From contig DIZZ01000081.1 in NCBI GenBank assembly GCA_002428045.1, forward strand, positions 1 through 11,313: a DNA stretch of 11,313 nucleotides, written 5' to 3'. Numbering within the stretch: position 1 is the first letter of the stretch; each line of letters opens with the position of its first letter. The position numbers were made by a program, and so were the translations under genes. A model generated the notes under the pieces. The model did not search any database. It was given only the letters and a program-made list of their open reading frames with translations, and had not been told where the DNA came from. Positions 6,564 to 11,313 of the stretch are shown here, piece after piece. Source of the stretch: Verrucomicrobia bacterium UBA6015. Its GTDB lineage: Bacteria > Verrucomicrobiota > Kiritimatiellia > UBA8416.

Positions 6564-7210
6564 TCGCCGCCCGGGATCTCAGGATTACCGCCCTGGATTT
6601 CGAGGGTACCGGTCCGGTCAGTGGCTGGCCCGACGAGCCGTGGCAAATCGGTTTGGTGGATCTGCAGGACGGACAAATTGTCGCCCGCTCCGCCTACGAA
6701 AGCCTCCTGAAGGTTGGGGATCGGCCGTTCAACCCGCATGCTCCCGGCCGGCACAGCCAGATCCGTGACGCCCTGCGGCAGGCCCCTGCGCTGAACAGCC
6801 TATGGCCGGTGCTGGCCCCGCGCCTTGAAGGGGTGGTCCTGGCCGCCCATAATGCAGCCACCGAGACGCGCTACCTCTCCTGCGCGTTCCCGCTGCACCC
6901 GCCGGTGATCGCGCTCGACACGCTCAAGCTAGCCCGCGTCCTGTACCCCACGCTCGGCTCCTACAAGCTGGACGACATCCTGGACCGGCTGCAGCTGAAC
7001 GCCCGCGTGCAGTCACTCGCCCCGGGGCGCTCCCCGCACGACGCCCTGTACGACGCCATCGGCTGCGCCGCCCTCCTGGAACATCTCTTCACGCTGCCCG
7101 GCTGGGGCACCGCCCCGCTCGACACCCTGATCCAGGCGCAATCCCGCCGCCGTAAAAGAAAAGATAACGTAACTACTCAGGTCGCCGCCCGCATCGGCAC
7201 GGCTACATGA
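6560..7210 (+). CDS. DEDDh-family 3'-5' exonuclease (DnaQ/PolC epsilon-like)
   Basis: A 216-residue nuclease predicted to remove nucleotides from 3' ends of DNA or RNA using two metal ions. ExoI motif: ALDFEGTG with Asp13 and Glu15. ExoII motif: AAHNAATE, where the usual Asp seems replaced by Glu102. ExoIII motif: HDALYDA with His160 and Asp165, which assigns it to the DEDDh branch. The acidic set is thus complete except for a conservative Asp-to-Glu change. No helicase, polymerase or UvrC-like domain is attached. The C-terminal tail from about residue 195 (basic RRRKRK, then VTTQVAARIGTAT) does not look like part of the fold and is encoded partly by an inverted repeat. It overlaps the deaminase stop codon (ATGA), with GGAG 10 bases upstream. 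It may degrade oligonucleotides, feeding the deaminase (inference). Confidence 0.87.
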   Translation: MIAARDLRITALDFEGTGPVSGWPDEPWQIGLVDLQDGQIVARSAYESLLKVGDRPFNPHAPGRHSQIRDALRQAPALNSLWPVLAPRLEGVVLAAHNAATETRYLSCAFPLHPPVIALDTLKLARVLYPTLGSYKLDDILDRLQLNARVQSLAPGRSPHDALYDAIGCAALLEHLFTLPGWGTAPLDTLIQAQSRRRKRKDNVTTQVAARIGTAT

Positions 7211-7218
7211 GTAGTTAC
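7169..7218. repeat. Perfect 11-base inverted repeat at the exonuclease 3' end
   Basis: GTAACTACTCA (7169-7179) and TGAGTAGTTAC (7208-7218) are exact reverse complements separated by 28 bases. The second arm includes the exonuclease stop codon. The loop holds a further GCCG/CGGC stem (7184-7187 with 7195-7198). No T-tract follows, so it is not a standard intrinsic terminator, although the RNA could form a 3'-end hairpin. Because it sits where GC content falls towards the glycosyltransferase genes, it could instead be a remnant of a mobile element end. Confidence 0.6.
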
Positions 7219-7332
7219 CACAGTTTCTTGGGTCGATCGTTGGAAAGGTAGACATCAGCGCGATGCCGCGAGTACTCTTCGTCTTGCGGAACAAGATTGA
7301 CGCGCACAGTTCGCTGGCGGCTCGGTGGACGG
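7211..7332. other. Convergent intergenic region without recognised gene
   Basis: These 122 bases lie between the 3' ends of the exonuclease (plus) and the membrane glycosyltransferase (minus). I see no GC-rich hairpin followed by a T-run in either direction and no recognisable reading frame. Apart from the second arm of the inverted repeat at its left edge it holds nothing I can name. Confidence 0.5.
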
Positions 7333-9348
7333 CTACTCCGTCGTCTGCCAAGCATTGTTCAGAACGGCGAGTCCGTTATAACCAGGGAGTTGAGACTGAA
7401 AATGCAACACATTGGTGCCAGCTTTTAATTCCGCAATCGGTGACTCCCATGACGATTGTTGCCCACTTGGCAATGAAGCTGTCGCCAGCGCTTGTCCATT
7501 CAATGTTACTGAAATGGGCACGACATTGCCGATCGTTGCCAGCGGTGCAAGATCAATCCGGATGGTTCCTCGAATGGATTTCTCCCCGATATTGATCAGG
7601 TCTATAGAAGCCCGATTTCCCTGCCGAACGCGATAGTAAAGAGTTTCCATATTACTAATGCGCTGCTGCTGGATTTCCCAGCCAGGAAATCTAAATAGCA
7701 CCGATTCACCGCGGTTCAAGGCTTGCTTGACTAAATCCTCTGGCGTGTTGAAGTAGATATCGGTGACATAAGAAAAACCGTTGATTATCTCACGTGGTGT
7801 CCCTGGATAGATTCCCATCTTGATCAACTGGCGCAAATCCGTGTTTGCAAGACAGACGCGAGACCGAAAATTACGATGCGGCCAGTCCCATACACCGCCG
7901 GGCTCGTTCCAGTTGTGATGCGCTGATTCAATAAACGGAGCTTCAGGAAAGCGTTGCATGAAATCCATCTGACGTGCATGAAGCCGCTGGAGTTCCTCCT
8001 TTCCACTGCCATGTACATAGGGAGCGGCTGGAATAAGTCCCGGAACCGGATAGAACCCTCCCACATAGCGCAGTTCGTATGCACTTTCCATCAGGAACGG
8101 CGTTCCAGGAGACTGCGTTTTCCTCAGCCAGTCCGCAATTACTTTGAAATCGACGGATTTTGTCTTGAGTGCAAAATAGGGAGGCAGAAACAGACCCGCA
8201 TGCACGCCAATTGCTACCGTCAGCAGCGCGGTTGCCGACGCTGCTCTGATAATCTTCCCCCTAGCGATCTTGCCAACTGCAAAATCTGCGACAAAGAGAA
8301 AGGCTGCCCCGGAAATCAACCCCATCACAGGAGCAAGTGTCATGAAATAACGGGCCGACAGGTATTGTGTGCGGTAAGCAGCAAAAGCGATAATAAGAAA
8401 GGCTAGCGCGAAGGCGCCAAGAACCCGGATCAGGCCTGTACGTGTATGCCCCGCCATGATAAGCCACCCGATACCAGTCCCACAGATCGCCCAGCCACCA
8501 ATGACGCCAATCACATGTTCACCAAACGTCATGCGTGCGATCATATCCTGCAACATCAGGCTAATCGACATACTCGAATGCATCATTAAATGCGGATTCT
8601 GTTTGGTCAAAATGGCGACGTAATACGGCAGCACAGCCAACAAGCCGACTCCGATACCGAGCAATGTCAGGAACAAGCACTTAAGATGCTCAGGTTCACG
8701 GCGTTTCCAAGCCATCAAAAAGGCAATCAGCGTTACAAAAGCGGTTGCTCCCATCATCAAGGCTGCTGTCAAATGTGTCAATGCCAGTGCGATCTCCAGG
8801 CAAAACCACGCCAACCAGAACCAAGTTCCGCCTTTATTATGATTCCAGATATGCAGAAGCATGCGCCAATGCCATGCTGCCAGGCACATCAGCAATGGGT
8901 AGGCATGCACTTCTCGTGAATAGAATACAAAGTAAAAGGTGAGCATGGCCCAGATTGACGTGGTCAGCATAAGTCGTCGGCCCCCTGCTGCAAATCCCAT
9001 TTGCGCAAGTGCGGGAATAGCGAGGGAACCAAGCACCACACCGGGAAGCCGGTTTATAAGCGGCGAAACAACCAGTGTCGAATCCAGTGCTCCCAGTATT
9101 TTCAGGAAGATGTACTGTATGGCTGCTGGCAACGGTAGCCAAGCCATTGAGACCGCAATATTGATCGAGTTTGCCAAGACCTGTGCCAGCGTCTGGGCGG
9201 GGTTGGCAGTTTGAACCAGCAGCATTTCATCCTGCCAGAGATCCGCGCGTCCAAGCGCGATGCTCCGAATTGCCAAGGCGAGAAGCGTTGCTAGCCACGG
9301 CCAGACCTGCACAGAAAGGATCCAATTGCTCAGTTTCGTGGTTCTCAT
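7333..9348 (-). CDS. GT-C fold membrane glycosyltransferase (PMT/ArnT-like, GT39/GT83 type)
   Basis: A 671-residue inner-membrane protein predicted to transfer a sugar from a polyprenyl-phosphate donor to an acceptor on the periplasmic side. About 12 hydrophobic segments occupy residues 12-390. The first external loop carries DLWQDEM (36-42); an acidic residue of this LWxDE motif is the catalytic base in the PMT/ArnT superfamily. YSREVHAYPLL follows the fourth segment and matches the SREaRpY region of that family. From about 400 the chain is soluble, ending in a roughly 100-residue beta-rich part (from about 560) that may bind the acceptor. Its ATG overlaps the stop codon of the GT2 gene by 4 bases, so the two are translationally coupled and probably act in sequence. 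GC is lower than in flanking genes. The sugar and acceptor (lipid A, O-antigen or protein) cannot be told from sequence. Confidence 0.85.
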   Translation of the reverse strand: MRTTKLSNWILSVQVWPWLATLLALAIRSIALGRADLWQDEMLLVQTANPAQTLAQVLANSINIAVSMAWLPLPAAIQYIFLKILGALDSTLVVSPLINRLPGVVLGSLAIPALAQMGFAAGGRRLMLTTSIWAMLTFYFVFYSREVHAYPLLMCLAAWHWRMLLHIWNHNKGGTWFWLAWFCLEIALALTHLTAALMMGATAFVTLIAFLMAWKRREPEHLKCLFLTLLGIGVGLLAVLPYYVAILTKQNPHLMMHSSMSISLMLQDMIARMTFGEHVIGVIGGWAICGTGIGWLIMAGHTRTGLIRVLGAFALAFLIIAFAAYRTQYLSARYFMTLAPVMGLISGAAFLFVADFAVGKIARGKIIRAASATALLTVAIGVHAGLFLPPYFALKTKSVDFKVIADWLRKTQSPGTPFLMESAYELRYVGGFYPVPGLIPAAPYVHGSGKEELQRLHARQMDFMQRFPEAPFIESAHHNWNEPGGVWDWPHRNFRSRVCLANTDLRQLIKMGIYPGTPREIINGFSYVTDIYFNTPEDLVKQALNRGESVLFRFPGWEIQQQRISNMETLYYRVRQGNRASIDLINIGEKSIRGTIRIDLAPLATIGNVVPISVTLNGQALATASLPSGQQSSWESPIAELKAGTNVLHFQSQLPGYNGLAVLNNAWQTTE

Positions 9349-10355
9349 CGTTCACTTGTTGATGAAGGTTTGTTTTCAAAATCTAGGGTTGTTACGCTTT
9401 CCAGTAAATAGAGACAATCACGAATGGGTATAAACGAGGCCATTGCCCGGTTATTCATCACGGCAAACAGGAAGAACGAGGCAGCCATGCTGGCTGACAG
9501 AAACAGTAATGCAAAAAAGACCAGAAACGCCTCGATTACCGGAGCGAAAGTCCATTGCAGCCAATAATCACACAGGATCAACAGCACGGCAAAGCTGGTC
9601 ATGCAGGTAAATCCAGCGACACTTGCAATGAGAATCCGCGTGCCAACTAAATCACTGAATATAGACAGGGCGCTGATTCCGTGCCCAACCCAGCCAGCCA
9701 GGTTCATCCTCGATTTCCCAGCCAGTCGGCGTCCTCGATGAGTTGGAATCGACGTATACGGAATGCGGGAACGTATAACGGATGCCGCATAGTGATTCCA
9801 CATTTCAGAATAGTTGACGAGTGTGCGGATCTGCTGCCTGTGCAAGGCGGAGAAATTTCCGAATCGTACGGGAATGCCCGTCAGGCAATAATGCACCCAG
9901 CGATACAAATAATACCCCAACCGAAAAACTGTATTTTCGGAGCGTTTTGCACGGGCAGCAAATACCACAGCATCCCCGTTGTATTTTTCGGCGGCGTCAA
10001 GCAGGCGGAGAATATCCTCCGGCTTATCTTCGCCGTCAGCATCCATGACTACGACACTACCTGCATAGTCCTGCGTCAGCGAGTGGCAAAGCCCCAATGT
10101 TATTGCCCACTGATGACCAACATTTCTCTTGAGGTTCAGAATCCGTACGGAGCGAATCCGGCCATGCACTGGGTGAGTTATGCAGGCAAGCGGTGGTGGT
10201 AAAGGGGAATCGTTGACCACCAGCACATCAAAATGGCGTGGGGCTTCTAAGGCGTCAATCACGGCTAGTAGTAGGTCTAAGGCCGCCCAGTCATCACATA
10301 CTGGGATAAGAATCCATGACCTCCTGTGCACTTCCTGTATTGTTGAACCGAGCAT
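9345..10355 (-). CDS. GT2 family glycosyltransferase, polyprenyl-phosphate sugar synthase-like (GtrB/ArnC/DPM1 type)
   Basis: An integral-membrane enzyme predicted to move a sugar from a nucleotide donor onto polyprenyl phosphate at the cytoplasmic face. Residue numbers are from the longest frame (GTG at 10442). The GT-A fold begins at SWILIPVCDDW (42-52). VLVVNDS, LKRNVGHQWA and the metal-binding DAD (134-136, in MDADGEDKPED) are present. GRRLAGKSRMNL near 237-248 is the family's R-x-x-GKS motif. Hydrophobic segments at about 270-295 and 300-335 form the membrane region. The start is uncertain. The longest frame begins with GTG overlapping the thioesterase stop, but its first 29 residues lie in AT-rich, non-coding-like sequence, so the ATG at 10355 (336 residues) is preferred. 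It pairs with the downstream GT-C enzyme as donor-maker and donor-user. No GtrA-type flippase gene is in the window. Confidence 0.85.
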   Translation of the reverse strand: MLGSTIQEVHRRSWILIPVCDDWAALDLLLAVIDALEAPRHFDVLVVNDSPLPPPLACITHPVHGRIRSVRILNLKRNVGHQWAITLGLCHSLTQDYAGSVVVMDADGEDKPEDILRLLDAAEKYNGDAVVFAARAKRSENTVFRLGYYLYRWVHYCLTGIPVRFGNFSALHRQQIRTLVNYSEMWNHYAASVIRSRIPYTSIPTHRGRRLAGKSRMNLAGWVGHGISALSIFSDLVGTRILIASVAGFTCMTSFAVLLILCDYWLQWTFAPVIEAFLVFFALLFLSASMAASFFLFAVMNNRAMASFIPIRDCLYLLESVTTLDFENKPSSTSER

Positions 10356-10438
10356 TCTTGTAATATATAGATTCAATCGGAGAAAATCAACCACTATAAC
10401 CATCGAAAATTCTGCGGAGGTGCGACAAAGGCCATCCT
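10356..10438 (-). other. AT-rich gap between thioesterase and GT2 genes
   Basis: About 83 bases, markedly richer in A and T than the thioesterase gene before it. The GT2 frame is open through it, but the encoded stretch (for example VIVVDFLRLNLYITR) precedes the enzyme fold and has no counterpart I know in the family. It holds the promoter proposed at 10362-10390 and is the right-hand edge of the low-GC segment. Confidence 0.45.
10362..10390 (-). promoter_or_regulatory. Candidate promoter of the glycosyltransferase pair
   Basis: On the minus strand TTGATT (10390-10385) and TATATT (10367-10362) are spaced by 17 bases in the AT-rich stretch after the thioesterase gene. This is a fair sigma70-type match. 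Transcription would start at or next to the ATG at 10355, so that start would be nearly leaderless unless another start is used. By-eye prediction. Confidence 0.35.
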
Positions 10439-10831
10439 TCACTCACCGCACAGGGCCAGCAGGGCGGGGGTGGGGCGGAGGAGGCGGCCTTCCGGGCTCA
10501 TGCAGACGTGGTGGGTGTAGCCCGTGGTGAGCAGGGTCTGGTCGCGGAAGACCTCGTAGCTGATGTGCAGGCGCGGTCCCTTGAACGGATGGCAGGTGCT
10601 GAGGATGATGAGCCGGTCCTCGTACCGCGCGAATTGCTTGTATTCGCAGTGCGCCTCCACCACCGGTAACATCACCCCGGCGGCTTCCATGTCGCGATAC
10701 GAGATGCCCGCCTCACGTAGTAAGGCGGAGCGGGCCATCTCGAAGTAGACCAGGAAGTTGGCATAATAGACCACGCGCATCTGGTCCACATGGGCATAGG
10801 GAACATCGAAGTCAAAGCGGTAGGCCTTCAT
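10439..10831 (-). CDS. YbgC/4-hydroxybenzoyl-CoA thioesterase-type hotdog acyl-CoA thioesterase
   Basis: A single-domain cytoplasmic protein of 130 residues expected to hydrolyse acyl- or aroyl-CoA thioesters; hotdog-fold members work as tetramers. VPYAHVDQMRVVYYANFLVYFE at about residues 10-31 is the family signature, with the catalytic Asp16 followed by the Y-x-N strand-helix junction, then MARSALLREAG on the central helix. Length matches the family. The start ATG shares a base with the trpA stop (TGATG). A GTG one codon upstream (10834) is possible but less likely. High GC and overlap show it belongs with trpA rather than with the glycosyltransferases downstream. In many bacteria ybgC sits with tol-pal genes, which are not seen here. 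The natural acyl substrate is unknown. Confidence 0.88.
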   Translation of the reverse strand: MKAYRFDFDVPYAHVDQMRVVYYANFLVYFEMARSALLREAGISYRDMEAAGVMLPVVEAHCEYKQFARYEDRLIILSTCHPFKGPRLHISYEVFRDQTLLTTGYTHHVCMSPEGRLLRPTPALLALCGE

Positions 10832-11313
10832 CACAGCGTCCCGTCGAGCCCTGCCCGGATCTCACGCACCAGTGTCCCCAGCCGCCCCGCCCGGGCGGCC
10901 GCGATCAAGGCGCTTCCGACCACGACGGCATCCGCCTCGCGGGCCGCCTCGGCCGCCTGGGATCCGCTGCTGACGCCAAACCCGACCGCGATCGGCAGGG
11001 CGGTGGCCTGGCGGAGCTCCGTCAGACGGGCTTCGAGATTGGCAGCCAGCGACGTCCGCGTCCCGGTTACACCTGTCACCATGATGTAATAGACGAATCC
11101 CCTGGCATCGCCCAGGATCATCCGTAGTCGTGGCAGTGGTGTGGTGGGTGCCGCCAGCGTGATGAAGTGAAGGTCATATTTATCCAGATCCTCGCGCAGT
11201 TCCCCGCTCTCTTCGAACGGCAGATCCACCACCAGCATGCCATCCACTCCGGCGGCCGCCGCATCCGCACAGATCTCGGCATAGCCATAACGGAAAAACA
11301 GGTTGACATAGCC
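10831..11313 (-). CDS. trpA: Tryptophan synthase alpha chain, C-terminal part
   Basis: The frame is open from the window edge to the stop at 10831 and gives the last 160 residues. TrpA cleaves indole-3-glycerol phosphate to indole and glyceraldehyde 3-phosphate and passes indole to TrpB. Visible features of the TIM barrel: GYVNLFFRYG (family: GYYNPIYRYG), AAGVDGMLVVDLPFEES, whose Asp in VVDLP matches the catalytic Asp60 of the Salmonella enzyme, then HFITLAAPTTP, IMVTGVTGTR on the mobile loop, AVGFGVSS and DAVVVGSALI for phosphate binding. It is not truncated at its 3' end. The first third, with the catalytic Glu49, lies beyond the window. An internal GTG at 11247 is not the start, because homology continues upstream to the edge. 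It probably ends a trp operon extending rightwards, followed by the thioesterase. Confidence 0.95.
   Translation of the reverse strand, partial: GYVNLFFRYGYAEICADAAAAGVDGMLVVDLPFEESGELREDLDKYDLHFITLAAPTTPLPRLRMILGDARGFVYYIMVTGVTGTRTSLAANLEARLTELRQATALPIAVGFGVSSGSQAAEAAREADAVVVGSALIAAARAGRLGTLVREIRAGLDGTL

Noticed and set aside
5301..7210. RADAR-like anti-phage deaminase system
   Set aside because: RADAR needs a large RdrB deaminase and an RdrA ATPase; this protein is of near-ordinary adenosine deaminase size and no ATPase gene is adjacent.
7169..7230. Rho-independent terminator after the exonuclease gene
   Set aside because: A stem exists, but it has a 28-base loop and no following T-run in either direction.
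7263..7595. 110-codon plus-strand frame next to the exonuclease, considered as a transposase fragment
   Set aside because: Most of it is opposite the membrane glycosyltransferase, and its translation shows no transposase or other motif.
10315..10325. AGGAGG followed by ATG on the minus strand within the GT2 gene
   Set aside because: The ATG is only 2 bases from AGGAGG and out of frame with GT2, and its frame ends within a few codons.
1..11313. CRISPR array, tRNA or rRNA genes
   Set aside because: No regularly spaced direct repeats and no cloverleaf or rRNA-like stretch were noticed; almost all sequence is taken up by protein genes.

Overview
This window is a dense, plasmid- and phage-free stretch of a bacterial chromosome with ten recognisable protein genes, two of them (one of these unrecognised) cut by the window edges. 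No rRNA, tRNA, CRISPR array or intact insertion sequence was seen. The organism looks Gram-negative and moderately GC-rich. The mix of an FHA-domain Ser/Thr kinase, a 517-residue cofactor-independent phosphoglycerate mutase with a QGSSEVGHLN active-site motif, and a secreted muramoyl amidase would fit a PVC-type bacterium (Verrucomicrobiota, Kiritimatiellota or Lentisphaerota) or a proteobacterium. This is a weak guess.

Left block (1-4835, all on the minus strand): gpmI, then a secreted N-acetylmuramoyl-L-alanine amidase with three C-terminal repeats, then an FHA-Ser/Thr kinase, then a xanthine/hypoxanthine-type phosphoribosyltransferase, then an unrecognised gene running off the window. Gaps are 27, 13, -4 and 15 bases, so this reads as one operon driven from the divergent intergenic region at 4836-5012.

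Middle block (5013-7210, plus strand): a small XRE/Cro-type regulator, an adenosine-deaminase-like metal-dependent deaminase whose usual TDD motif is TDN, and a DEDDh 3'-5' exonuclease. They are separated by 9 and -4 bases, so they also look like an operon. A perfect 15-base palindrome (GTGTAA-TAT-TTACAC) lies over its probable -10 box and is a good candidate operator for the regulator. Exonuclease, deaminase and the phosphoribosyltransferase could all act on purine nucleotides or nucleosides, giving a purine-salvage theme (inference).

Right block (7333-11313, minus strand): the 3' part of trpA, a YbgC-type hotdog thioesterase, then a GT2 polyprenyl-phosphate-sugar synthase-like enzyme and a GT-C (PMT/ArnT-like) membrane glycosyltransferase. 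The two glycosyltransferases overlap by 4 bases and have clearly lower GC than all their neighbours. One edge of this low-GC patch carries a perfect 11-base inverted repeat at the end of the exonuclease gene, so the pair was probably acquired horizontally. It likely makes a lipid-linked sugar and transfers it to an extracytoplasmic acceptor.
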